Shown: positions 8,619-16,570, numbered from the stretch's first letter. The stretch is DNA of 37,410 bases from Deltaproteobacteria bacterium (GCA_020351915.1 CP070673.1:3971021-4008430); one strand, 5' to 3'. A program made the numbers and translations. Notes: generated from the sequence alone by a model not told the origin.

Positions 8619-10070
8619 TCATGTGGAAGGCGGAAGTCCTTTTCTTCCCCAATCTTTCCAATATTTGTACATTAAGGACAGCAGCTGGGCGATCTCATCA
8701 ATACGCTGATAGATTCGAATCCCCAGTTGATTCATGTCGAATATCGCCTGGCTTTCCCAAGGGGAAGAATGGTTTCCGATCAGTACCGGGCGCTTGATTT
8801 CCGTTTCCAGGGAATTGAATCCGAGGATCATTCGTTTTTCCAGTTCTAAAAAGGGCTGGTTCGTAAACAGGACATCTTCCTTGACTATTCCGGGTAATCC
8901 GACTCCATGGAGGATAATCGCGTCTACCTCTCCTGAGGACAGAACCTCACGACCAATAGACACTACGGTATCAACAGATGGGAATTGCCCTATAGCGCCG
9001 ATATCAATTGGATTTCTTGTTGAAGCCCTCCTTGGCATGCCTAAGGAAGTGAGCCGCTTTTGTAAATTCAGACTTAATTCGGGGACTAAGAGTCCATTTT
9101 CCTCCACAAAGTCTGTGAGGGTTACTCCCCAGGATCCTCCCATTGTCACGATAGCAACTTTGTTACCTTGCATGGGGGGGCGCTCAAGCAGGGCGTGCCC
9201 CAGAGGCAGAAGGAGTTCCATAGTCGGTGAACCGATGATTCCGACCTGATGTAGCAAGGCTTTATAGATTTCTGTTGTACCCGCGAGCGCCGCGGTATGG
9301 CTTTGGGCTGCTCGAGCACCACCTGGCGTTCTTCCCGCCTTGTAAGCCACAACAAGTTTTTCCTTGGTCACTTGCCGGGCCACTTTAATAAAGCGCCTAC
9401 CATCGCGAATAGTTTCAATGTAAAGGACGATGCCCTTTACATCAGGATCCTGCCCGAAATGCTCGAGGAAATCGGTCACTGTCAGGTCACACTCGTTCCC
9501 CGTATGGACGAACTTCCCCACACCCGTGTTTCTGTGGGAGCCAGAGGCAAGAAGGTCATGAAAGGCAAATCCCCCCTGACTTATGGCTGCAAGGGCAGTA
9601 CGCCGGATTTGTTTAGTACGTGTCCTTGCAGCAACGAAGTCAGCATGGAGGTTATATACCCCGCTCACATTTGGGCCGAGTAAGCGGATTCCATAAGAGT
9701 GGGCAAGCTTTACGAGGGACCTCTCCCTAGCTATTCCCGTTTCAGAGATCTCTCCAAAGCCTGATGTCACAATAATGATCCCCTTAACCTGCTTCTGACT
9801 ACAGGCCGTGATCGTCTCCTCCACAGCTTGTTCAGGAATGATGAAGATTGCGAGGTCCACAGGCCCTTTTATCTCTCGCACATCCTTAAATGCCGGGAGG
9901 TCATAGACACTTTTTCCGTTAACGTTTACCGGATAGACCTTTCCGGAATAAGGCCGGGAAAGCAAATCTTCCATGATGGCAGAACCCCATGATTTCGGCT
10001 TCTGGCTCGCGCCGATTACTGCTACAGACTTTGGGTTGAGAAAGACATTCAGATCACTACCTTTTTCCAT
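8619..10070 (-). CDS. NDP-forming acyl-CoA synthetase, alpha-type subunit (CoA-binding and ligase domains)
   Basis: ATG at 10070 follows GAAGGGAG by a short gap; a GTG 12 bases further upstream is in frame but would overlap that ribosome site. 483 residues. The N-terminal CoA-binding Rossmann domain opens VAVIGASQKPKSWGS, then come the succinyl-CoA-synthetase-like domains with VAYKAGRTPGGARA and SHTAALAG, where the histidine is the phosphorylated residue in this family. These enzymes couple an acyl-CoA to ADP or GDP phosphorylation, or the reverse. The ATP-grasp beta subunit needed for nucleotide binding is not present in this polypeptide or elsewhere in the window. It lies 165 nt upstream of the AMP-ligase and 232 nt downstream of the RidA-like gene. 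Confidence 0.88.
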   Translation of the reverse strand: MEKGSDLNVFLNPKSVAVIGASQKPKSWGSAIMEDLLSRPYSGKVYPVNVNGKSVYDLPAFKDVREIKGPVDLAIFIIPEQAVEETITACSQKQVKGIIIVTSGFGEISETGIARERSLVKLAHSYGIRLLGPNVSGVYNLHADFVAARTRTKQIRRTALAAISQGGFAFHDLLASGSHRNTGVGKFVHTGNECDLTVTDFLEHFGQDPDVKGIVLYIETIRDGRRFIKVARQVTKEKLVVAYKAGRTPGGARAAQSHTAALAGTTEIYKALLHQVGIIGSPTMELLLPLGHALLERPPMQGNKVAIVTMGGSWGVTLTDFVEENGLLVPELSLNLQKRLTSLGMPRRASTRNPIDIGAIGQFPSVDTVVSIGREVLSSGEVDAIILHGVGLPGIVKEDVLFTNQPFLELEKRMILGFNSLETEIKRPVLIGNHSSPWESQAIFDMNQLGIRIYQRIDEIAQLLSLMYKYWKDWGRKGLPPST

Positions 10071-10204
10071 ATCTCCCTTCACTATACCTAGATCGCTATC
10101 ATTCCCCTAATCCAGAACCATATTTTTTCGTTTCATTTTTCCCGATAGATTTCTCGAGAATCGCACCCTGTTCAACTCGTATATAAAGATCATATATGAG
10201 TAAC

Positions 10205-10267
10205 GATACTGGATGCTGGAAACTGGATGCGTGAATCAGTCTATATATTCATCGAGCATCCAGTATC
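10205..10267. repeat. REP-like palindromic element (13-bp perfect inverted repeat)
   Basis: GATACTGGATGCT (10205-10217) is exactly complementary to AGCATCCAGTATC (10255-10267), with an internal second copy of CTGGATGC between. Intergenic palindromes of this kind are typical REP/BIME units mobilised by RAYT transposases. Two RAYT pieces occur elsewhere in the window, which makes this reading more attractive. It sits between the RidA-like and acyl-CoA synthetase genes and could act as a 3' mRNA stabiliser or weak terminator. Confidence 0.55.
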
Positions 10268-10302
10268 TGGTCTGGCCCCCTGCAGGATATGGCTCGAACT
10301 TC

Positions 10303-10755
10303 CTACGCCTCAGTTACGGCTATAACCTCAACCTCCAACACCAAATCAAGATGAGACAGCCTGGCGACACCAAGTAAGGTCATAGGTGGAAGCTTGTCGT
10401 TTGGCACGCCGTTGTCAGCAAACCATTTATCACGAATCCTGGCACCCCTGGTCATGAAATGATGCATATGCTCCTTCACGACATAGATTCTTTCACACAC
10501 AATATCGCTGGCCTTGGCCCCTGCTGCCCCTAGGGCATGTTTGAGGTTGGCATACGCCAGTTCTGCCTGAGCCTTCATACTATCTGGTACCACTATCCTT
10601 CCGCGGTCATCGTATGCTACTTGCCCGGCGATAAATATGAGGTTCGCGCCTGGGATTTTCACTTTGCATATCGGTGTCCATGGTGCTCGCGCTCCCTTGG
10701 TGTAAGGATAGTCCGTTTCCCATACACTGCCTGTGCCAATCAGTTCCCTTTCCAT
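10303..10755 (-). CDS. RidA/YjgF-family protein lacking the catalytic arginine
   Basis: ATG at 10755 is preceded by AAAGGAG. 150 residues, slightly longer than canonical RidA (about 128). The YjgF fold is recognisable: NLIFIAGQVAYDDRG, AYANLKHALGAAGAKASDIV, and the terminal strand GVARLSHLDLVLEVEVIAV. Canonical RidA deaminates reactive enamines and imines with an arginine in a P-A-R-S/T context; here that motif is PPMT, so the arginine is replaced by methionine. RidA-type deamination is therefore doubtful, and a different hydrolytic or binding role on a pathway intermediate is more likely. It is the first gene of the minus-strand unit that continues with the two CoA-activating enzymes. Confidence 0.88.
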   Translation of the reverse strand: MERELIGTGSVWETDYPYTKGARAPWTPICKVKIPGANLIFIAGQVAYDDRGRIVVPDSMKAQAELAYANLKHALGAAGAKASDIVCERIYVVKEHMHHFMTRGARIRDKWFADNGVPNDKLPPMTLLGVARLSHLDLVLEVEVIAVTEA

Positions 10756-11272
10756 TTCTTACTCCTTTCGTATTGTGTTATAGGGCATTGACCCTCAAAA
10801 TTAGGGATCGCCCCTCGCAAATGGAGATGCCAACCTGATTCCGGGAAGCACCACCTAAGACTCGAAACCTTCCCCCATACCTCCACAAGGGCTGTCCTCC
10901 TCTATGCCGACTAAGACCGATCGCCGGCAGGTTTTGGCGTACTGTCAGAGGACTGTTTTGAAATGATTCCTTTGGATTCCGCACGTTACCAATGTGGCTA
11001 TGTTAAACCCCGAAACCGTGGGTGTCAAGTTCTCTGAGATGATAGTGGTTAGAACGCCCTTTTAACCCAAGGCGCTATAAGGATAAAATTGCTTGGATGA
11101 CAAACGGGAAATTTCTGTTGACTTTTGAGCGATAGTCTACTTTATAGAAAATATCATGTGACCGCTCAAAGAGGTATTTCCCAGGCTTTGAAAGTCTTCT
11201 GGGCTAAGGAATTTGTCAAACATTGAATGATGCTTTCACCCAGTTGGCTTGAGAAAGATGAGGAGGCAAATT
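10756..11272. other. Non-coding stretch with candidate promoter elements
   Basis: I see no convincing gene here; the short minus-strand frame near 10.8-11.0 kb has arginine/glycine-rich shadow composition. It holds a TTGACT box at 11118-11123 with TTTATA 17 bases later, and an 8-bp inverted repeat (TTTGAGCG at 11124-11131, CGCTCAAA at 11163-11170) that overlaps this possible promoter like an operator. Transcription would run towards the short RidA-like relic and the second RidA-like gene. Confidence 0.35.
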
Positions 11273-11329
11273 ATGGCCAAAAAGGAGGTCATTATCCCGC
11301 CGAATGTCCTTAAGAGCTGGGGGAAGTGA
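11273..11329 (+). pseudogene. 18-codon ORF with perfect ribosome site, possible RidA-type gene remnant or leader peptide
   Basis: GAGGAGG eight bases ahead of an ATG opens MAKKEVIIPPNVLKSWGK, which ends at TGA. The strand-like start (KKEVIIPP) is what one expects at the N-terminus of a RidA-type protein such as the intact one that begins 330 bases downstream, but no further homology follows in any frame that I could read. Either a paralogous copy lost its body by deletion, or this is a translated leader of the downstream gene. Confidence 0.35.
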
Positions 11330-11533
11330 TAAGAAGCCTCTTTTTCTGGGAGTGAGGAAGAGCGACGGTCAGGAATCGATTTTCGAATTAGCTGAATAAA
11401 AGGCAAAGGGAAATATGGATCATAGAATAGGAAGAGACCATGAGGAAGTAGGGACATCCTATCTTCCCACTATTTATGGAGTATTCCGAAATCGTTATTT
11501 CCTGATATTTAATTTACTGAAAACGCCAGAATG

Positions 11534-11553
11534 CCCCGCCCGGAAGGGCGGGG
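11534..11553. repeat. GC-rich hairpin CCCCGCCC-GGAA-GGGCGGGG
   Basis: An 8-bp perfect stem closed by a GGAA (GNRA) tetraloop, followed by AGCTTCACT. Hairpins of this exact kind (CCCCGCCC...GGGCGGGG) commonly mark the ends of IS200/IS605-type elements carrying tnpB. No tnpA or tnpB is present, so this would be a solo end left by excision or decay. It lies about 105 bases upstream of the second RidA-like start, so it will also fold in that gene's leader if transcription begins upstream. Confidence 0.4.
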
Positions 11554-11657
11554 AGCTTCACTAAAAGGGAGCAGTGCCGAGCAGGTGCGCAAGGGAATTG
11601 GAGAGGAGAGCTTTTATCAATAAACCGACTATTCCAAATCTTGAAAGGAGGCTTAAA

Positions 11658-12077
11658 ATGGCAAGGGAAATCATTCGATCAGATGAGTTGTGGACACCCA
11701 TATGGCCTTACTCCTATGGCACCAGAGTCACAGGGGGAACACTTCTTTTTATGGCAGGTGCTATATCAGTGGACAAGAACGGGAACACGGTGGGCAAGGG
11801 CGATATGAAGGCACAGATCAGACAAGTTGTGGAGAATATCAAGATAGCCCTTAAAGCAGCCGGTGCTGCGCTGGGGGACATCGTCAATATGAGGATATAT
11901 ACCACGGATGTCGATCAAATTATGAGCCTGGCGGAGTGGCGCTGCCAGAATTTTCCTGAGCTTTGGGGCGGTAAACCGACAGCCCAGGAGGCCCCTTCAT
12001 CGACCCTGGTTGGAGTGACGAAGCTTGGATACGATGGGGGCATGGTGGAGATTGAAGTCGTCGCCCATCTGAAATAA
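11658..12077 (+). CDS. Second RidA/YjgF-family protein, also without the catalytic arginine
   Basis: ATG at 11658 follows AAAGGAGG; 139 residues, close to family length. The family features are TLLFMAGAISVDKNGNTVG, VVENIKIALKAAGAALGDIV, MRIYTTDVD and the final strand MVEIEVVAHLK. At the position of the substrate-binding arginine the sequence reads APSST, so serine replaces it. Together with the other copy (Met at this site) this indicates a non-canonical Rid subgroup. It is transcribed away from the first copy and converges with the AOR unit. A substrate related to the Mo-hydroxylase or racemase-like proteins is possible but unproven. Confidence 0.88.
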   Translation: MAREIIRSDELWTPIWPYSYGTRVTGGTLLFMAGAISVDKNGNTVGKGDMKAQIRQVVENIKIALKAAGAALGDIVNMRIYTTDVDQIMSLAEWRCQNFPELWGGKPTAQEAPSSTLVGVTKLGYDGGMVEIEVVAHLK

Positions 12078-12173
12078 GAGGGTCATAGCTCTTTACCTCC
12101 GACCGCACTTGGAGGCGTCTCCGGAACAGCCGTTTCGAATATCGACGCAGGGTTCAGATGGTCTAAAATCCAC

Positions 12174-12407
12174 TTACCCACCGCCGATTATTGTCTCAAC
12201 TCGGACCTCGAGGAAGTCCCTGTCCTTGTAACGATCTTGGGAAGCCAGCTGAACGAGTTCCTCATAGGAACGCATCACTTCCCCTTCCACAGCAACGAGT
12301 ACATCGTAGTTGAACAGGAAATAGGGGGCCTGCTCAAAGTCGAGAATTTCCCGGCTGGGCTGCCCATCAACCCAATGAGTGACCTTTAATTTGGGAAACC
12401 TTGGCAT
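12174..12407 (-). CDS. Small ThiS/MoaD-like protein ending in Gly-Gly-Gly
   Basis: 77 residues; ATG at 12407 with AAGGA upstream. The C-terminal half (VLVAVEGEVMRSYEELVQLA, then DRDFLEVRVETIIGGG) follows the same order as the C-terminal half of ThiS: a strand, a 'not-self-start' helix, D-x-[IL] strand, and a terminal di-glycine that receives sulfur as thiocarboxylate. The N-terminal half (KLKVTHWVDGQPSREILDF) is shorter than in ThiS and less convincing. It lies downstream of AOR on the same strand, where a molybdopterin/tungstopterin sulfur carrier would make sense. The alternative is an unrelated small AOR accessory protein. Confidence 0.55.
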   Translation of the reverse strand: MPRFPKLKVTHWVDGQPSREILDFEQAPYFLFNYDVLVAVEGEVMRSYEELVQLASQDRYKDRDFLEVRVETIIGGG

Positions 12408-12533
12408 TGCTCAAATTCCTTACTGGCGTCGCTTGTTACCATATCTTGGAATGCAGAAGTATGCTGAACCTCCCCCAAAACCTGGTCTCCTGCGATGCTG
12501 TGGTCCTTTCCTAGGCCTCATTAGAATAGGTTT

Positions 12534-12570
12534 CGTCTGAGGAACCGCCCTCAGACGTCACAGAGGCGGT
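12534..12570 (-). promoter_or_regulatory. Overlapping alternative hairpins between AOR and the GGG protein
   Basis: CGTCTGAGG (12534-12542) pairs perfectly with CCTCAGACG (12549-12557). ACCGCC (12544-12549), which forms the loop of that hairpin, is also complementary to GGCGGT (12565-12570). The two helices are competitive or form a pseudoknot. The element lies in the 240-nt gap between two same-strand genes and could tune expression of the downstream small protein, or act as a weak terminator. Confidence 0.4.
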
Positions 12571-12647
12571 CATCCTAAGGTCTTTTGATCTTTTTTCGAC
12601 CCGAGTCCTCCCGGAAAAGCCAGCCCTGCAGTATGCCTGGTGGGGGT

Positions 12648-14441
12648 TTAACCCACTGCGCCCATCTGCTCCAGTTTCGGAATTACGAAGTCAAGCCCTA
12701 GGCGCTCCAGGTCTTCTCTGGGGGGAAGACCTTCCTCGGTCAGCTTTAGCTCCTCCACATAGTATCTTCTTTTCCGTTCCTCAAATTCGGCCTTGTCCCA
12801 CACCCAGGTCGTGCCGTATTTGTCGGTTATAGGCTCATCGAAGGCACGCGGCGGCAAATAATCGTCCTTTGACGGGTGGTATCCTTCCCTGAGGCTGACG
12901 CACCTGTTGAAATAGTAATTCCTCAGAGCAATGCCCCTGACCTCCTCCACATTGAGATTCCACCCGCATACAGCATTTAGAAATATACGGTAAGCCTCAT
13001 ATTCGGAACCCCATATCTGGATGAAGGGTGGAAGGGCAAAAAAACAGCACGTCGCCGACTCCTGCATAGTTGCACTTATACCGGCACCCATGCGAGCCCC
13101 GGTATGGCTCGTGCCGAAAATGAGGCCCCAACCGACATGCTTGTTCCGGACATCGTAGGTTGGCGCCGCGCATCCGTGAACCTCAAAGGCGTGCCATTTA
13201 GACTGCTCGCCGAAGACCTCATAGGCGCGGCGGAACCCTTCGGCCAGAGCAGCCGGAGCTCGGCCCTCTTTGTATGCAATTTTCTTCAGGAGTTCGCAGG
13301 TCGCCTCTACACTGCCCCATTGGAGGTCAATACCCCCGAGGTCCTCTTTGCTGATGATGCCATGCTCGTAGAGATCCATGGCCCAGGCCACGAGTCCGCC
13401 GAGTTCTTCGCCATCCATCCCGAGCTCATCTTCCAGAGATGAGATCTCTGTCATCTCTTCATACCCTACCATGATGTTGGCATTGAACCCTCCCATGTTG
13501 TCGTGCCGAAACTCACCGCCGAAGGCTCCCCTCTCGCTGTTCTTGAAGAAAGGGACAAAGCAAGAGGCCGCACACCCAGGGCAACCGTCTGTCCAGGCGA
13601 AATATTTCAAATCATGTTCCAAAGAATTGCTTTTCTCGACGATCTCGTGGTAGCCGAAATGATTGTTCTTGATTCCTTCTGCGGCATACCGGAGCAGATA
13701 GGGGGGCGATTGATAATGGCCCCAGCGACTCTCGCTGAGCTTTCGTAATGCTGTTTTGGGGCTCGTCGCGTAGGTACTGAAAAGCTCCCAGACTTTCCGA
13801 TGATCCGCATATAAGGGACCCTTTGTTCCACGAACTGCAATGGCTTTCAGGTTCTTAGAGCCCATCACCGCTCCACACCCCCATTTGGAAGCACTGTGAA
13901 CGAACTCGGTGGTTGCGTTGGCGTATCTTACCAAATTCTCGCCGGCAGGGCCTATGCACAACACCCCAAACATCTCGCCCGTCTCTTCATTCAAACGATC
14001 TCTCAGGGTGACCTCGGTGTCCTGCTTCCACTTGCCCCACAAGTCCGAGGCATCTCTGATCTCTACCTGATCATCAGAGACATAAAGGTAGACCGGTTTT
14101 TCCGCTTTGCCCCTGATCAGTATCCCTGCATTATAATGCGCCTTGATAATCTCGTCGCCGATGTAACCAGAAACACTGCTTCTGCCTGCCCATCCTGTCA
14201 GGGGGGATTTGAAACTCAAGACCGTTTTCGTTCCTATGATACCGGTCAGAGGCCCCACGCCAATGTGCAGGATATTTTCCGGGCCGAGGGCATCCGCACC
14301 CTGAGGGACCAGGTCCCATATCAGCTTGTTGGCAAGCCCTCTCGCACCCAAATAGAGTTTAACGTCTTCGGTTACGTCTACAACGCGACTCTCCTTTGTT
14401 GTTAAGTCCACTTCCAGCATGCTCATTATGATTTCAGCCAT
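12648..14441 (-). CDS. aor: Tungsten-containing aldehyde:ferredoxin oxidoreductase (AOR family)
   Basis: 597 residues, start at 14441 behind GGAGG that overlaps the end of the upstream ferredoxin gene. The N-terminal domain has the bis-pterin-binding family features (LGARGLANKLIWDLVP, SVSGYIGDEIIKAHYNAGI, GPAGENLVRYANA, SKWGCGAVMGSKNLKAI). The 4Fe-4S ligands are Cys287, Cys290, Cys294 (DGCPGCAASC) and Cys492 (NAVCGW), at almost the same positions as in the Pyrococcus enzyme; Glu310 and His446 match the active-site pair. AOR interconverts aldehydes and acids with ferredoxin, in the cytoplasm. The tight coupling to a polyferredoxin indicates an electron-transferring AOR complex. Whether it oxidises aldehydes or reduces acids cannot be told. 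Confidence 0.95.
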   Translation of the reverse strand: MAEIIMSMLEVDLTTKESRVVDVTEDVKLYLGARGLANKLIWDLVPQGADALGPENILHIGVGPLTGIIGTKTVLSFKSPLTGWAGRSSVSGYIGDEIIKAHYNAGILIRGKAEKPVYLYVSDDQVEIRDASDLWGKWKQDTEVTLRDRLNEETGEMFGVLCIGPAGENLVRYANATTEFVHSASKWGCGAVMGSKNLKAIAVRGTKGPLYADHRKVWELFSTYATSPKTALRKLSESRWGHYQSPPYLLRYAAEGIKNNHFGYHEIVEKSNSLEHDLKYFAWTDGCPGCAASCFVPFFKNSERGAFGGEFRHDNMGGFNANIMVGYEEMTEISSLEDELGMDGEELGGLVAWAMDLYEHGIISKEDLGGIDLQWGSVEATCELLKKIAYKEGRAPAALAEGFRRAYEVFGEQSKWHAFEVHGCAAPTYDVRNKHVGWGLIFGTSHTGARMGAGISATMQESATCCFFALPPFIQIWGSEYEAYRIFLNAVCGWNLNVEEVRGIALRNYYFNRCVSLREGYHPSKDDYLPPRAFDEPITDKYGTTWVWDKAEFEERKRRYYVEELKLTEEGLPPREDLERLGLDFVIPKLEQMGAVG

Positions 14442-14445
14442 CTTT

Positions 14446-15183
14446 CTACCTCCATCCCGGGTTGCCCATACTTTCTCTTTTCAGGGGATACAGTCTCTTT
14501 GCTATCAATTCAGCCTTTTCATCTGCGTGCTTACGCATTGTATCGTGATTCAAGTAATCAAAACGTAGTGATGTGCTCTTGAAATAGAGGGCCCCGTAAG
14601 GACATACGTTGACACACTGAGGGTCCCTGTTGCCGTTGTTCTCGGTGTCGCACAAATCACAGACAATGGCGTTAGGGGAGGCTGAAGGGTAGAACCGTAC
14701 GGCCTCGGCTGAACATGCCTTTCGACATTTCCCGCATTTGACCCCCAAGCACCTCTCCTCATCAACCACCATATGGAGCGACTTCTTGTCAAAGTATATG
14801 GCCGACGGTTTGACGGGGCATGCCTTTTCACACTCCCTCTCTTCATCCTGGCATTGAAGGCAGGTCACCTGGACCGCCTTGGGCAGGGGCAGAAGGTACT
14901 TACGAACCTGTATCCTCGCCAGCTCTTTGTTGATCACCCCAAAGTGTTTCATGGAGCATGCCATCTGACAGATTCCACAGCCCACACATTTCAGTTCCAC
15001 GCACTCGATATAGGCAGGCCCTATGGGGTAAGGATAATTCTCCTTTCCCCAGCCCTTCTCCTCAGCTTCCATGCCATGTTGTGACATGGTATGTCCCTTC
15101 AAGGCATTGAGGGCCGTAAAGGTCTCTGAGCAAAAGGGGCATACATACTTCAATATCACCTTTTCCTTGCTTTCTGGTGCCAC
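14446..15183 (-). CDS. AOR-associated polyferredoxin with N-terminal C2H2 zinc finger
   Basis: GTG at 15183 is chosen because AAAGGAGG lies seven bases ahead; another in-frame GTG at 15201 would precede that site. 245 residues. The first 40 residues form a C2H2 finger, Cys15-x2-Cys18-x12-His31-x4-His36, preceded by KYVCPFC. The rest is a DmsB/HycB-type protein with sixteen cysteines for four 4Fe-4S clusters: CVGCGICQMAC, CLQCQDEERECEKAC, CLGVKCGKCRKAC and CDLCDTENNG...CVNVCPYGAL. It should shuttle electrons between AOR and a quinone-, NADH- or ferredoxin-linked partner. The stop is four bases before the AOR start, so the two are translationally coupled. Finger plus polyferredoxin in one chain is unusual. 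Confidence 0.9.
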   Translation of the reverse strand: MAPESKEKVILKYVCPFCSETFTALNALKGHTMSQHGMEAEEKGWGKENYPYPIGPAYIECVELKCVGCGICQMACSMKHFGVINKELARIQVRKYLLPLPKAVQVTCLQCQDEERECEKACPVKPSAIYFDKKSLHMVVDEERCLGVKCGKCRKACSAEAVRFYPSASPNAIVCDLCDTENNGNRDPQCVNVCPYGALYFKSTSLRFDYLNHDTMRKHADEKAELIAKRLYPLKRESMGNPGWR

Positions 15184-15201
15184 AGTCTTTCCTCCTTTCA
15201 C

Positions 15202-15667
15202 TATAACAAATCTCCTCCCGCAGAGCGTAAGGAATCAGGAAGGCCCCGAGCGAAGCCCAAACTTGGGAACTTTCCTTTACGTTTCTTACTTTTCAAAATC
15301 AAGCTCCCTTACGCGTATTCTAAGGGTCTCTTGATCCGGTGTGTATTCACCTATCGTTTCTCTTCATCTAGGCCCACTGCGCTGGCACATGACACACTTT
15401 TGTCAAGCGCGTGTACTAATTTAGCGATGGTGTTTTTTAAGCGCACATAATAGTCATCTCGCTTAATCGGCTTTTGGCCCGGTCTCTCTCAGATGAAGGT
15501 CATACCGCCGTGAGATGAGGTTATCAGTTGGAAAACTGAGTTATTTGATTGTTTAAGGACGTCCCCCTTCTCGCCCCCCTTCCCGCAGGGTATAAAGCCA
15601 TTCTGGCTTTCTTTTTTCCTTCTTAATCTCATTGATGAACACTACTTGCTTTTCAACATCAGACGTT
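15202..15667. other. Upstream region of the AOR unit, with inverted repeat and a T-tailed hairpin
   Basis: No gene found. TTAAGCG (15437-15443) and CGCTTAA (15460-15466) form a 7-bp inverted repeat spaced by 16 bases, a candidate dimeric regulator site about 250-280 bases before the ferredoxin start. AAAGCCA (15594-15600) and TGGCTTT (15604-15610) form a hairpin followed by CTTTTTTCC on the plus strand, which looks like an intrinsic terminator even though no plus-strand gene precedes it. It may stop antisense transcription into the racemase-like gene. Confidence 0.4.
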
Positions 15668-16447
15668 TCATTCCCGATGAGTGGAACCTTGGTACACGTC
15701 CTCAGGACTCAACCCGCGAGGCCAAGGGTAAGCCTCTGCGCTATGAGTAGTCTTACTGCACACCATCAACTCTGCAATTTGAATCCCCACTGCCTTCGTA
15801 TTGATCACCGGCACTCCGATCTCTGGTTCTAGTTCTTCAGGGCTAACTTCATCTGGGAAGAGGAGTCCTCCCAAGGGGATAATGGCTTGAGCCCCCCCAG
15901 CCACCAATTCACGACCTACACTTATGGCACGTTCAAGGATGAGAGCATGGTGTCTTGATAGGTTGCTATCGTAAACGTCAATCGCCTTGATGGACGTCAC
16001 GAAGTGGCCCATGCGGTAGGTCTCCATGATACGGTACACGTAAGGCACGTGGCTGTGCAAGGGTACGATAAATGCAAAGCGGTCACACAAGCAAGCAGCA
16101 AAATGACAGGAAGAGCGCAGCACGCCTACCACGGGGATGCGCACCGCCAAGCGGCCAGCCTCTACACCCGGATCGAACGTATTGCTCTGCACCACAGCAT
16201 CAAACCCGGAACGCTCGGCCTCAATGATCTTTTTAACAAGGGCGGGAGTTGCAAGTATGTGGTGTAAACCTGAGAGCATTCTTTGCTGCTCTAGCTGGCT
16301 CAGTACTTCCCCTCCTCCAAGATCTTCAGGGTAGTGAAGCTCCACAATGGTCCCTTGTGACGCGTAGCTGTTGAGCAGAGTGACAACCCGTGCATCATGC
16401 TCGGGGTTCTCTTGGCGACTGAATGGATTGAGGAACATTATACGCAT
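15668..16447 (-). CDS. Asp/Glu/hydantoin racemase-superfamily protein without catalytic cysteines
   Basis: 259 residues; ATG at 16447 behind AAGGAGG. The fold is recognisable from MRIMFLNPFSRQENPEHD, the SNTFDPGVEAGR and IPVVGVLRSSCHFA segments, and VPVINTKAVGIQIAELM near the end. In hydantoin and aspartate racemases one cysteine sits in an x-C-F-x-D-P-G motif and the other in L-G-C-A/G-G. Here they read SNTFDPG and PLGGLLF, so both thiols are missing and two-base cysteine racemisation is not possible. A decarboxylase-like, isomerase-like or binding role is possible. It is monocistronic as far as can be seen, with an ISL3 relic upstream. Confidence 0.85.
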   Translation of the reverse strand: MRIMFLNPFSRQENPEHDARVVTLLNSYASQGTIVELHYPEDLGGGEVLSQLEQQRMLSGLHHILATPALVKKIIEAERSGFDAVVQSNTFDPGVEAGRLAVRIPVVGVLRSSCHFAACLCDRFAFIVPLHSHVPYVYRIMETYRMGHFVTSIKAIDVYDSNLSRHHALILERAISVGRELVAGGAQAIIPLGGLLFPDEVSPEELEPEIGVPVINTKAVGIQIAELMVCSKTTHSAEAYPWPRGLSPEDVYQGSTHRE

Positions 16448-16570
16448 GGATATCCTCCTTGTGATAAGAATCTGATAAGAACTTATTTTTTGAGAAAGGA
16501 CTGTGAAGAATTGCCCTCATTTAGATACCCGTCTCCCTTTGACTGAGCTTTCCTTTGAAAAATCGGCTCC

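Noticed and set aside
10778-10984. 68-codon minus-strand frame upstream of the first RidA-like gene
   Set aside because: Arginine/glycine-rich composition, no ribosome site, no recognisable motif; treated as a chance frame in the leader region.
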